From Leuctra nigra (taxonomy: Eukaryota; Arthropoda; Insecta; Plecoptera; Leuctridae), in contig OW203765.1 of the NCBI GenBank assembly GCA_934045905.1, positions 16,431,409-16,495,408 on the forward strand: 64,000 bases of DNA. Reading direction: 5' to 3'. Position numbers and translations under genes: made by a program. Below are positions 1 through 11,277 of this stretch, one piece after another; the first letter of the stretch is position 1, and each line of letters opens with the position of its first letter. The notes beneath the pieces are model-generated. The model did no database searches. It worked only from the letters and a program-made list of their open reading frames with translations, and was not told where the DNA came from.

Positions 1-2857
1 GCACAAGTGAAACCTTTACCTTTGTGTCCTGCTGTGACTGATCATGCTGCTAGATGTTGTCTCGTGCAAGATGGCATCACTAGAACGCATGCACGGCGAA
101 GTACAAGATGCCAGCACAAGTGAACCCTTTACCTTTGTGTCGCTGCTGTCACTGATCATGCTGCTAGATGTTGTCTCGTGCAAGATGGCATCACTAGAAC
201 GCATGCACGGCGAAGTACAAGATGCCAGCACAAGTGAACCCTTTACCTTTGTGTCGCTGCTGTCACTGATCATGCTGCTAGATGTTGTCTCGTGCAAGAT
301 GGCATCACTAGAACGCATGCACGGCGAAGTACAAGATGCCAGCACAAGTGAACCCTTTACCTTTGTGTCGCTGCTGTGACTGATCATGCTGCTAGATGTT
401 GTCTCGTGCAAGATGGCATCACTAGAACGCATGCACGGCGAAGTACAAGATGCCAGCACAAGTGAACGCTTTACCTTTGTGTCACTGCTGTTACTGATCA
501 TGCTGCTAGATGTTGTCTCGTGCAAGATGGCATCACTAGAACGCATGCACGGCGAAGTACAAGATGCCAGCACAAGTGAACCCTTTACCTTTGTGTCCTG
601 CTGTGACTGATCATGCTGCTAGATGTTGTCTCGTGCAAGATGGCATCACTAGAACGCATGCACGGCGAAGTACAAGATGCCAGCACAAGTGAACCCTTTA
701 CCTTTGTGTCGCTGCTGTCACTGATCATGCTGCTAGATGTTGTCTCGTGCAAGATGGCATCACTAGAACGCATGCACGGCGAAGTACAAGATGCCAGCAC
801 AAGTGAACCCTTTACCTTTGTGTCCTGCTGTGACTGATCATGCTGCTAGATGTTGTCTCGTGCAAGATGGCATCACTAGAACGCATGCACGGCGAAGTAC
901 AAGATGCCAGCACAAGTGAACCCTTTACCTTTGTGTCCTGCTGTGACTGATCATGCTGCTAGATGTTGTCTCGTGCAAGATGGCATCACTAGAACGCATG
1001 CACGGCGAAGTACAAGATGCCAGCACAAGTGAACCCTTTACCTTTGTGTCGCTGCTGTCACTGATCATGCTGCTACCTAGATGTTGTCTCGTGCAAGATG
1101 GCATCACTAGAACGCATGCACGGCGAAGTACAAGATGCCAGCACAAGTGAACCCTTTACCTTTGTGTCCTGCTGTGACTGATCATGCTGCTAGATGTTGT
1201 CTCGTGCATGATGGCATCACTAGAACGCATGCACGGCGAAGTACAAGATGCCAGCACAAGTGAACGCTTTACCTTTGTGTCACTGCTGTGACTGATCATG
1301 CTGCTAGATGTTGTCTCGTGCAAGATGGCATCACTAGAACGCATGCACGGCGAAGTACAAGATGCCAGCACAAGTGAACCCTTTACCTTTGTGTCGCTGC
1401 TGTGACTGATCATGCTGCTAGATGTTGTCTCGTGCAAGATGGCATCACTAGAACGCATGCACGGCGAAGTACAAGATGCCAGCACAAGTGAACGCTTTAC
1501 CTTTGTGTCGCTGCTGTGACTGATCATGCTGCTAGATGTTGTCTCGTGCAAGATGGCATCACTAGAACGCATGCACGGCGAAGTACAAGATGCCAGCACA
1601 AGTGAAACCTTTACCTTTGTGTCCTGCTGTGACTGATCATGCTGCTAGATGTTGTCTCGTGCAAGATGGCATCACTAGAACGCATGCACGGCGAAGTACA
1701 AGATGCCAGCACAAGTGAACGCTTTACCTTTGTGTCGCTGCTGTCACTGATCATGCTGCTAGATGTTGTCTCGTGCAAGATGGCATCACTAGAACGCATG
1801 CACGGCGAAGTACAAGATGCCAGCACAAGTGAACCCTTTACCTTTGTGTCCTGCTGTGACTGATCATGCTGCTAGATGTTGTCTCGTGCATGATGGCATC
1901 ACTAGAACGCATGCACGGCGAAGTACAAGATGCCAGCACAAGTGAACGCTTTACCTTTGTGTCGCTGCTGTGACTGATCATGCTGCTAGATGTTGTCTCG
2001 TGCAAGATGGCATCACTAGAACGCATGCACGGCGAAGTACAAGATGCCAGCACAAGTGAACCCTTTACCTTTGTGTCGCTGCTGTCACTGATCATGCTGC
2101 TAGATGTTGTCTCGTGCAAGATGGCATCACTAGAACGCATGCACGGCGAAGTACAAGATGCCAGCACAAGTGAACGCTTTACCTTTGTGTCGCTGCTGTG
2201 ACTGATCATGCTGCTAGATGTTGTCTCGTGCAAGATGGCATCACTAGAACGCATGCACGGCGAAGTACAAGATGCCAGCACAAGTGAACGCTTTACCTTT
2301 GTGTCGCTGCTGTCACTGATCATGCTGCTAGATGTTGTCTCGTGCATGATGGCATCACTAGAACGCATGCACGGCGAAGTACAAGATGCCAGCACAAGTG
2401 AACGCTTTACCTTTGTGTCGCTGCTGTGACTGATCATGCTGCTAGATGTTGTCTCGTGCAAGATGGCATCACTAGAACGCATGCACGGCGAAGTACAAGA
2501 TGCCAGCACAAGTGAACGCTTTACCTTTGTGTCGCTGCTGTGACTGATCATGCTGCTAGATGTTGTCTCGTGCAAGATGGCATCACTAGAACGCATGCAC
2601 GGCGAAGTACAAGATGCCAGCACAAGTGAACGCTTTACCTTTGTGTCGCTGCTGTCACTGATCATGCTGCTAGATGTTGTCTCGTGCAAGATGGCATCAC
2701 TAGAACGCATGCACGGCGAAGTACAAGATGCCAGCACAAGTGAACCCTTTACCTTTGTGTCACTGCTGTTACTGATCATGCTGCTAGATGTTGTCTCGTG
2801 CAAGATGGCATCACTAGAACGCATGCACGGCGAAGTACAAGATGCCAGCACAAGTGA
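1..2857. repeat. 114-bp satellite array, about 25 units
   Basis: Near-identical head-to-tail units begin at 44, 158, 272, 386, 500, 613 and so on to 2778. Most are 114 bp; about seven are 113 bp because one base is lost in the GTGTCCTGCTG version of GTGTCGCTGCTG; the unit beginning near 1067 carries a 4-bp insertion (TGCTACCTAGATG). The array is cut by the left window edge and ends abruptly at 2857. As 114 = 3 x 38, long frames are open on both strands: a Ser/Thr-rich 38-residue repeat on minus (uninterrupted 1838-2851) and another on plus, broken by TGA in some units. Differences between units fall at about five sites (CCC/CGC/ACC, AAG/ATG, G/C/T in CTGCTGTNACTG) and mostly change the residue or the frame on both strands. 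This argues for a non-coding satellite rather than a protein under selection. GC content is visibly higher than in the flanks. Confidence 0.97.
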
Positions 2858-3124
2858 TTTCGGTTATCATCAGCAGGCTTGTCAGCACGAGCAAGATCAG
2901 GAAGAGCACAACGCACAACACCAAGGACACTATCAGGTGGATGGCGTCAAATAAAATCATTGTAGATAGCAGAAGTAGAGAACTTTCAAATGTGACAGTT
3001 TAGAAAAGTGAATAACAAAAGAACGAGGTTTTGTTATTTCGTGTGGTGATTTTATGGGCAGTGTAAGTAAATTCCAGAGCCACTATGTTAATAAGTAATA
3101 ACGTTTTACATAAAACTTGGTTTT

Positions 3125-3312
3125 GTGCGCGAAAGATGCTGGGGGCCAATTCTTGAGATTCACGTTTTGAAACCATGTACGTTTTCATTGTATAAAACAT
3201 GAAACAGTTGACAACTATTGCTTAACCTTCAACTTTTAACGTTTTAAACAATGAAAACGTACATGGTTTCAAAACCTGAATCTAAAGAATTGGCCTTCAG
3301 GGTTTTTGCACG
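3125..3312. mobile_element. Fold-back element L, about 75-bp arms
   Basis: The left arm (3125-3199) and right arm (3241-3312) are reverse complements with few mismatches and share AACCATGTACGTTTTCATTG. A spacer of about 40 bp separates them. There is no coding capacity. It is probably a non-autonomous inverted-repeat transposon; no clear target duplication was found. Confidence 0.75.
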
Positions 3313-3544
3313 CTGTACTTGACGGAAAATTTGCATATTTTCAGGACACGATTTTACTGCGCCAGTAACTTCTGTACAACACCAATTACAACACCTCATG
3401 TAGGTACAACAATGATACAAGGGGTGAAAATTATCAGAATTATTAATTCTGATAGTTTTAATTACTCCTCGATCCTAATCTTGATGAAAAGCATTAATCA
3501 ATTTTATTTTCTTTTCTTTTCTTTTCTTTAAATTAAGGCCAGAA

Positions 3545-3770
3545 ACACTTTTTTCAGTTTAGCAATGGGTACATTTGGAATTATGTAATCAAGTTAAAGC
3601 AATTGTAATTTGACTTAAGTCAACAAATACAGTTATATTGAAGTATTCTTTTACACAATGACTCATGTCACCATTACAAATATGATTGGATGAAGGCAGA
3701 ATTATTGGTTTTTGAGCTCACCTCAAGAATCATTTAAATTGACTTCCATCCTTCTACCTCTGAGGTACAG
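3545..3770 (+). mobile_element. MITE family A, copy 1 (5' end lost)
   Basis: Family A is defined by about ten copies in this window. Intact copies begin TACATCAGAGGTAGAAGGGC and end with the inverted form CTTCTACCTCTGAGGTA. They are about 215-255 bp and share the internal string CACAATGACTCATGTCACCA. TA dinucleotides at both ends suggest a TA target, as in Tc1/mariner-derived MITEs. This copy keeps the interior and the 3' terminal repeat only. A lone 5' end of the same family follows at 3796-3833. Confidence 0.8.
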
Positions 3771-3833
3771 ATAAACACACAACACTACAACCACTGTACT
3801 TCAAAGGTAGAAGACCCTATGTCCATTTTCTCG

Positions 3834-4399
3834 CCGCTGGCCATGCTGCAGCAAACGCAACAGACATGCAACGCAGACGGTGCTAAAAACGCGCCTTATG
3901 ATCACGATAACGCAATTCTATCTTCCTCCATAGACATCGGTGCTAAGGGGGTTCTAAATAATAATAATAAAACACGTATGGGATCTGAAAATAAGACATA
4001 ATATACGTGGTTTTACGACGTTCCATACAGCTACATTGGCCGATCACGCGTCTCCTCGTAAACATATTGATAGCATCAGGCAGTAAAAGTATTAGCGATA
4101 GGCGAGGCGCGCGCTTTACGACCGGAAGTGCACGCTGCAAACCTAATTACAGATTACAGCGCGGTTTTACACTTTGCAACTGAATATCTTAGCAGAGGAA
4201 GGGTCGAAGTCATTTCTGATTTTGTGTTGCACACTTTTGGGATTATGTCTAGTTACATCTAGGTATATGTCCTGATAAAAACTTAACCCCTATCGCAACT
4301 ACCAGTCGTACACAGATGTAAAAGTTGCCTAAAATATTGATATTTGTATACAGAGGGGTGATTTCACTAGATTTTATCACAAAATAACGAGGCGGCTGT
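3834..4399. other. No recognised feature
   Basis: AT-rich single-copy-looking DNA. Short open frames here have no recognisable product and no splice or promoter context. Confidence 0.5.
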
Positions 4400-4861
4400 A
4401 CTTAAGAGTCCTGGGGACCGATATGGAAACTGACGGTTGCGTCAAATTATCCTAAAATACAAATTCTCCCCAAAGCTCATTATTCACTCCACTGTTATGC
4501 TACTTTGGGAGGTAATTTTGATACCCATTTTCTCGTAATTTAAATATGAAAAAATACTTTTTTGTTTTAAGTATTTATTTTTTCTTCAAAAAAGTGTTTT
4601 TTTCATATTTTTTTCTTCAAAAAATGTATTTATTTTTTTTCATATTTTTTCATGAAATTTGTGAAAAATAAAACATTTTTTCATTAAATATTTCTTCAAT
4701 TTTCTCAAAAGTATTCCGAGATAATGGGTATCAAAACTACCTCCTAAAGTTACATAACAGTGGAGTAAATAATGAGCCTTGGGGAGACTTAGGTATTTTG
4801 AGAAAATTTTACGCAACCGTCAGTTTCCATAGCGGTCCCCAAGACTATTAATAACTTAAGA
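4400..4861. mobile_element. Fold-back element I, about 145-170-bp arms
   Basis: The left arm (4400-4545) and right arm (4690-4861) are diverged reverse complements. Both contain TGGAAACTGACGGTTGCGT in sense or antisense and the block around CACTCCACTGTTATG; CTTAAG lies at both outer ends. The centre (4546-4689) is almost pure A/T with repeated TTTTTTC and TTCAAAAAA runs. It has no open reading frame of interest and looks like an old inverted-repeat transposon. Confidence 0.75.
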
Positions 4862-5064
4862 ATAATTGTGAAACGGTGTAACTTTTGTCGGAATGGTAGA
4901 ATTTTCCCACCGCTGGTAAGAAATTGAAAAAATCTAGAGTGCTGCGCTGTAACTTGAAATGTGTATTAAAGTGTTAAATATTATTACACCTCCTGAGACT
5001 TTTGATATTACACCGAATGTTGGCTGTTAGGCACGAGGCACCGATTGGAGTGGCTATTTTTTAG

Positions 5065-5220
5065 TGTGTCATCAAGCTCAATAAATAGCAATTTGACTGA
5101 TGTCAAAAAATAAAGTTATTTTGAAGTATTCTCTTTCTCAATGACTCATGTCACCATAACACATTTGATTGGAAGAAGGCAGACTGTTTTTTAGCTAACC
5201 TTAAGAATCTTTCAAATGAT
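5065..5220 (+). mobile_element. MITE family A, copy 2 (both ends lost)
   Basis: The interior matches other family A copies (ATCAAGCTCAAT, TTTGACTGATGTCAA, CAATGACTCATGTCACCA), but both terminal repeats are missing. Confidence 0.65.
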
Positions 5221-5682
5221 AATGTATAAATTATGATTTTTGATGACTGGTTTCTTCTCAAAGAATTTTGAATAATAAAATAAAAAATTGGCAACTTATC
5301 ATGATATTTTATTCGTTGTAACAGCTTTTTTACCCAAAGCTCACTTACAAGCATGAAAGCTCAACCATTCACGTACCGGACTTCAAACGTGACTTTTAAA
5401 AAATCATACGTATTTACATACAAAATTGGAGCCCATTTATGTAGATTCTAATTTGTTTCTGTCAAGAGCCGCATGTACCGAATTTAAACATAAGTTATTG
5501 TGCTTTTTAATGGAATATTTCAAAAGAATATGACATAATTTCAATACAAAATACCACATTTCTGAAATTTCCCGATGTTTTGTGGCAGCGTAGTCAAAAG
5601 TTGTTTCCGTGTAAAATGGATTAACTTTATTTTGTATCTATCATTTTGTGCAATCAACCTATGACTAAAGATTCATGCAGGT
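5221..5682. other. No recognised feature
   Basis: AT-rich DNA without repeats shared with the rest of the window and without a convincing coding frame. Confidence 0.5.
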
Positions 5683-5870
5683 ACCATGCAAGGACCTGAT
5701 GGGAGAAGAAAGTACCTGATATGATGCAAACCACGCCGGATATGAAGGTACAGATGCGACGGTGGCGCGCAGGTATATTACAACCATGCAAGGACCTGAT
5801 GGGAGGAGTAAGTACCTGATATGATGCAAACCACGCCGGATATGAAGGTACAGATGCGACGGTGGCGCGC
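5683..5870 (+). repeat. 100-bp period tandem duplication
   Basis: An 88-bp block (5683-5770) is repeated at 5783-5870 with about two mismatches. The block is GC-richer than its surroundings and ends GACGGTGGCGCGC in both copies. The second copy runs into the exon-like frame at 5821-5980. Confidence 0.9.
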
Positions 5871-5980
5871 GAAGTGGCCGTACAAGCAACAGAACTCGCC
5901 CACGGTCATCAACAGTGTTGCCGCTATGAAGAAGCCAGCGGACTTGGTCACGGCGTCTAGAACACAAGATCAAGTAGAAT
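5821..5980 (+). CDS. Possible coding exon of unknown gene
   Basis: One plus-strand frame from ATG 5821 reads through the second copy of the duplication into the first minisatellite unit. Its codons mostly end in G or C, unlike the flanking AT-rich DNA but like the F-box gene in this window. It could end at a good donor (GAAT|GTGAGT, 5981) that lies inside the minisatellite unit. The product would be a basic segment of about 53 residues with no domain I recognise. No matching acceptor or partner exon was identified, so it may be chance. Confidence 0.2.
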
Positions 5981-6955
5981 GTGAGTCAATAGAACACAAG
6001 ATCAAGTAGAATGTGGGTAATAGAACACGAGATCAAGTAGAATGTGGGTAATAGAACACAAGATCAGGTAGAATGTGAGTCAATAGAACACAAGATCAAG
6101 TAGAAGGTGGGTCAATAGAACACGAGATCAAGTAGAATGTGAGTCAATAGAACACAAGATCAAGTAGAATGTGGGTAAATAGAACACGAGATCAAGTAGA
6201 TTGTGAGTCAATAGAACACGAGATCAAGTAGAATATGGGTCAATAGAACACGAGTCCAAGTAGAATGTGAGTCAATAGAACATAAGATCAAGTAGAATGT
6301 GAGTCAATAGAACACGATATCAAGTAGAATGTGGGTAAATAGAACGCGAGGTCAAGTAGAATGTGAGTTAATAGAACACGAGATCAAGTAGAAGATGGGT
6401 CAATAGAACACAAGATCAAGTAGAATGTGGGTCAATAGAACACGACATCAAATAGAATGTGGGTAAATAGAACGCGAGGTCAAGTAGAATATGGGTCAAT
6501 AGAACACGAGATCAAGTAGAAGGTGGGTCAATAGAACATAATCAAGTAGAATTTGGGTCAATATAACACGAGATCAAGTAGAAGGTTGTTCAAAAGAACA
6601 CGATATCAAGTAGAATGTGGGTCAATAGAACACGATATCAAGAAGAAGGTGGGTCAATAGAACTAATTAAGTAGAATGTAGGTCAATAGAACATACATGG
6701 TCAATTAGAATGTAGGTCACTTGAAACTAAAAGATCAAGTAAAATGTATGCCACTAGAACATAAGCCGTAAGTAGAATGTGTGTCAATAGAACATACAAG
6801 ATCAAATGGAATGTGGGTCAACAGAACAAAAAAGGTTAAGTAGAATGAAGACCACTAGAGCATTAGACGTAAGTTAAATGCCGACATAGTAGACACAGTA
6901 GAATGTAGGCCACTAGAACATACAAGATCAAGTCAAATGTAGGCAGAATGTTGCA
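5958..6955 (+). repeat. 32-bp minisatellite, about 30 units
   Basis: The unit is approximately AGAACACAAGATCAAG followed by TAGAATGTGAGTCAAT. Units at the left (5958 to about 6650) are regular. Those to the right lose period and accumulate substitutions and indels, so the array shows left-to-right decay. Many units carry GTGAGT or GTGGGT, which resemble splice donors. Confidence 0.95.
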
Positions 6956-8512
6956 GACCAAACCCGTCATCAGATTGATTTCAAATTTAAATATCGTAAG
7001 GGGTTCAATAAATGACGTAACGGAGAGGGAATGTGAGAATGTTACATTTGTGTTGCGTTGTCGTTATGTCAATAATAGCCCTTAATAAATATAAAAGGTA
7101 GATATTATATACTGAAGTATTATTCGGAATAATCGAACTACTTAAAATTAATCAATTGAGGGAGCTTATCTATAAAAACAGCTTAACCAATTTTTCCCAA
7201 AATTCATAAAATTTAAATAATGAGGAGAACGGTGAAGATATGAAAGAATTCGAAATTCGTTTAAGACAACTTATCTTTCAGAGTAAAGCGGAGTATCAAT
7301 TTAAAATAATTTTTTTATGTGACCGATCTTCAAAGAAATCGATAGTTTATGAACAGAATCAATGCAACTTTTGTGAAATAATTGGCTGATCTTTTTCTGC
7401 TTTTAACCTGAAATGCGAGAAGAAATCACACACAGAAAGCTACATTTAATCCATTTGAGGCGATACTAGTTTACAACCCAAAGTTTAGATTGAATCTATA
7501 ATGCTTAATATTTTAATAATTTCCATGAATCCATTAATCTCTTCCATTGTTGTCGGCAATGGATACCAAAAACATGTCCACATAAAAACCAAATCGATCG
7601 TGCCTTCACATACTTGTGTCTACAATTTTGTCCACCAGCAAATATTATTTCATTTGCTTCATTGCATATGAAATGTAAATACGTGGAGCGATTCTGCATT
7701 GTATCTAAAAATTGATTTTATTAAATCCTTGCAACTAGATGCGACAACATTCACAAATTCCATCATCCAAACAGAATAAAGCAACAAAAAAACTGCATTG
7801 AAAACATTGCCACATGAAAAAGCTGCAGTGATCGACCGAACAAATGTAGCGTCAACAATACATCATTGCCATAACAACAGACATATTGCTATTTTGATTT
7901 ATTCATACGTTCCTTGTGTAAATTTGAATAAAGCTATACACATACATTGGTTTAAGAGCAAAGAATGACTAGCATATTTGTCACAGCATTGACATCGATA
8001 GAGACAAATGTTCCACCATGAAAATGGTAACATAAATTCGATTTCGATATTACATAAAAAATTGACACACAAAACACATATATATCCATAGTTATTTTCT
8101 ATAGGTTATTTGTTTACGTAAATCGAATCTTGGGACTGTAAACGGAGGCGCAGGCAAATCGTGTATCTTGGAATGAATATATTTGTCGGAATTGCCGCTT
8201 GAGAGCGTCGTTTATCAAAGGATTCGTCGCAGGTGTGTGAAGAGGGGTGCGAAGGGAAATGGCTTTGGAAAACGTTGTGAGCTGAGAAGCAATATCACTG
8301 AAAGGTTTTCAAACTGGCGGTGATACGTCGCTTTAGACGTTGTCATGGTAACCACTACTTGATTGTTGGATTCCTGATGAGAGGACTTGTAAAGCGAGAC
8401 GTTTTCATTGTGAGAATTAAATTTTTGTTACTATCTGTGTAGGTACCAAGAGAGATGATGAATTCATTTGCACATGACGTAATTTCATTGTTGAACAAAC
8501 TTCTTGAAGTTG
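6956..8512. other. No recognised feature
   Basis: About 1.5 kb of AT-rich DNA. No repeat shared with other parts of the window, no tRNA-like sequence and no convincing exon were seen on either strand. Confidence 0.5.
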
Positions 8513-8815
8513 TTCATAGTTTGCACGTGATGTCATCTCATTGTTGCCTGCCACCATCTTGATAGCACGCAGAATAGCTGTGATTCTCTACTTTTTTGAC
8601 GATATTTTAAAGTTGTACCTGGGAATTTGTATAGGCTCCGGAGATATCTTTAGTACGAACAGGAATCACTCACATTACAAAAATACATCGATTTACCTCA
8701 ATAAAGTTATAAATCTGACCCGTCAACGTGCCAACAAATTGTCCGCCCTCAGATGGAAAATTTAATAATTTTGCATTGCTGATATAAAACAAAAGAAGTT
8801 CGTGCAAACTGTGAA
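8513..8815 (+). mobile_element. MITE family B, copy 1
   Basis: It begins TTCATAGTTTGCACG and ends with the inverted form CGTGCAAACTGTGAA, about 300 bp overall. It is closely matched by 51139-51449 throughout, including CTGACCCGTCAACGTGCC. It has no coding capacity. Confidence 0.85.
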
Positions 8816-9929
8816 TATGCCAGAACGGATTTTAATATATATGTTTTAGTGTAGGTATAATGATAGTATTAATGGTTATCGATGCAATTGGATGCTGTAA
8901 GAAGCTCTAAGGCCTGATTGTATTGTAAAGCCATAAGCAAATCCACAAGCAATGCTAGCAAATAGGAATAGGAAAATATTGTTGAATCCGGAATCTCGGA
9001 ATATAATTCAAAAATTTTCCTGATTTAAAAACACCCCTATTTATGTTCAATACGTAATTAAAGGTTTTAATTCTCCATCTTCTAAATACAATGTAAAATG
9101 CAAGACAAAATGTCTTCGTTTTCAAATCGTGGATTGAAAACGATTAACTTTTCCAGCTATTTATATAGGAAATAGATCTGCTTTTTTTCATTTTTTCTTC
9201 GAAACATGCACAGTGGATAGGTTAGATTTTGCATTTAACCTAGTCTTGTATAAAATCACTCATTTTACACAATATACTTTTTTTTGCATTGTTGATGTAA
9301 AACAAAGGAAGCTCCTGCGAACCATGAATATAACCCAGTTATATGGGTTAAAATTCCTGCTTTAATTGATACATGTAAACAGCTTCTAAACTTACTTTAA
9401 AGTTCGGTAAAACAAACTCAAATCTACATAAATTGGCATATTTTTAAGTAATGTCTACTTGTAAGTTTTCTAAAGTCTTAAGTTTGAAGTCCAGTCAAAC
9501 TGAATGGTCAAGCTTCTATGATTCAAAATCGAGCTTATTTATAAATATTCTTCTCTCTTCTAACGAGATACCGAGAGTGGATCGGTAAACGTAAATTACT
9601 TGGAGCAAGTCTTCGCAAAGCGATGAAAGGTTTTGAAGAACCATGGACCTCTGTCATCACATCATCCGTGTCTAATTTCCAAAGTGCAAAACGTAATTCC
9701 CGAGTTAAATGTTTCAATACTCCGTCCTCTTTACTTCTCTCAACTGAACGGCTCTGTCAAAGGGGACTTGAAAGTTTTCATCAGCGACGTTTTCTCTTCG
9801 GGACGAGCAGAAATGTCTGCCAATCCCGGGCGACCACCGTCAAATGTTATTATTTCATCATCCTTCGGTACACTTGGACCATTTTACACTTCCAGTACAT
9901 GACTTTTATAATGGCGCATGTGCAAATAT
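8816..9929. other. Mostly unassigned; one family B fragment
   Basis: Positions 9278-9329 match the 3' end of family B (TTTGCATTGTTGATGTAAAA). The rest is AT-rich. Two overlapping plus-strand frames around 9623-9902 have no recognisable product. Confidence 0.5.
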
Positions 9930-10337
9930 TACGGTTGGGCGAACCGGTTCGAAGCCCGAACCTAACCGAACCGAACCGAACCGGCTTTAGATCTTCGCGA
10001 ACCGAACCTTAAAATGAAATATCCGAACCGGACCTCCCTCGTTGCACCAATTTGATTTACCGTCAAGATTTCGTTCAAGATTGAAAGATATAATGCACAT
10101 TTTTCAGTTTATTTTTTCTTACCTTATTTCATGCATACATTCACAAAAGTGAATTAATTTTATCAAAAATAAAATGCACTGTGGGTTACCCCTTGTGCAA
10201 ACTATGCCAACAATGTTTGATGCTATTTTTGTGTGTCATGACTATAAGTAAGTGATAAAACCAATTTGCAAGTAAAAAAGGCCAGACGTTCTGTTCGGTT
10301 CTGTTCGGTTAAAAAATATGAGGTTCGCCCAACCCTA
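9930..10337. mobile_element. Non-autonomous hAT-type element with 8-bp TSD
   Basis: The termini are TACGGTTGGGCGAACC and, inverted, GGTTCGCCCAACCCTA (15 of 16 match). The element is flanked by an exact 8-bp direct repeat GCAAATAT at 9922-9929 and 10338-10345. An 8-bp target duplication with short terminal repeats is typical of the hAT superfamily. Near each end are short CCGAACC/GGTTCGG-type direct repeats. At 408 bp it cannot encode a transposase. Confidence 0.88.
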
Positions 10338-10393
10338 GCAAATATAATCCATCATCCCAATAGGGCTAACTCGTTTAGTGTACAAAGTAGATG

Positions 10394-10593
10394 NNNNNNN
10401 NNNNNNNNNNNNNNNNNNNNNNNNNNNNNNNNNNNNNNNNNNNNNNNNNNNNNNNNNNNNNNNNNNNNNNNNNNNNNNNNNNNNNNNNNNNNNNNNNNNN
10501 NNNNNNNNNNNNNNNNNNNNNNNNNNNNNNNNNNNNNNNNNNNNNNNNNNNNNNNNNNNNNNNNNNNNNNNNNNNNNNNNNNNNNNNNNNNNN
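10394..10593. other. Assembly gap (200 N)
   Basis: A run of exactly 200 N, probably a placeholder of fixed size. Sequence immediately to the right is the 3' end of a family B MITE, so a repeat probably caused the break. Confidence 1.
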
Positions 10594-10669
10594 AATCATG
10601 TCCGCCCTTTGGGGATCAAATTAATGTTTTTGCATTGTTGATGTAAAACAAAAGAAGTTCGTGCAAACT
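10594..10669 (+). mobile_element. MITE family B, 3' fragment at gap edge
   Basis: It matches the family B 3' end (TTTGCATTGTTGATGTAAAA, GTTCGTGCAAACT). The remainder presumably lies in the gap. Confidence 0.75.
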
Positions 10670-11277
10670 GAATTGGAAACTATTCATTCATCGTTGGGTC
10701 ATCATTTCCATCCAATCAGATCCGCCCTCGGCCATCTTCAATCATTACGTCATCACTCACCAATCACTGATCAATAAAACCATCCTGCAATCCTCCGAGG
10801 AGAACACAAAGCTAACAATACGCCGGGTTCAATTTCCCCCTAGAAATGACCTCTCCTCCATTGTTGACATGCTAATTAATAGGGTCAATTAATATCCGTG
10901 CACGCCGGCGGTTGGGGGGGAGGGGGGGGGGGGGTACACAGATAAGGGTTGTCACTTGAGTTGACGTAGATGTATCAAACCGACTGGACTTGTTATACAG
11001 GTGATTGAACTTGTATAACAAGTTGATGTAGGAGAGGACTATCTCTAGAGCGGCAGTACTAAAAGGTAAACATTGGCGATATCGCCTAAATATCGCTATA
11101 ACTTTTAAACAATCAAATTATGAAAAATATCAAACTTGTATGTCGTTAATTTTTGAGTCGACATTAGCGATATAAACACAATTTTTTTAAGACAATTAAA
11201 AAAACTCGTTGAAAATATGACACTTCTCTATTTTTTTAAAAGATTTTCCATGAGTTTGAGCACAATATTGTTGTTTA
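10670..11277. other. GC-richer island with homeodomain cores and G-tract
   Basis: Around 10860-10900 there are GCTAATTAAT and TCAATTAATA homeodomain-type cores. They are followed by a G-rich tract (10914-10934, runs of 7 and 13 G). No exon was recognised. Confidence 0.35.

Noticed and set aside
1838..2851. 337-codon minus-strand frame as a repetitive secreted or mucin-like protein
   Set aside because: It lies wholly in the satellite. Both strands are open, units contain frameshifts, and differences between units change residues. No start, signal peptide or splice context.
5958..6955. CRISPR array
   Set aside because: The 32-bp units are contiguous without unique spacers, and the genome is eukaryotic.
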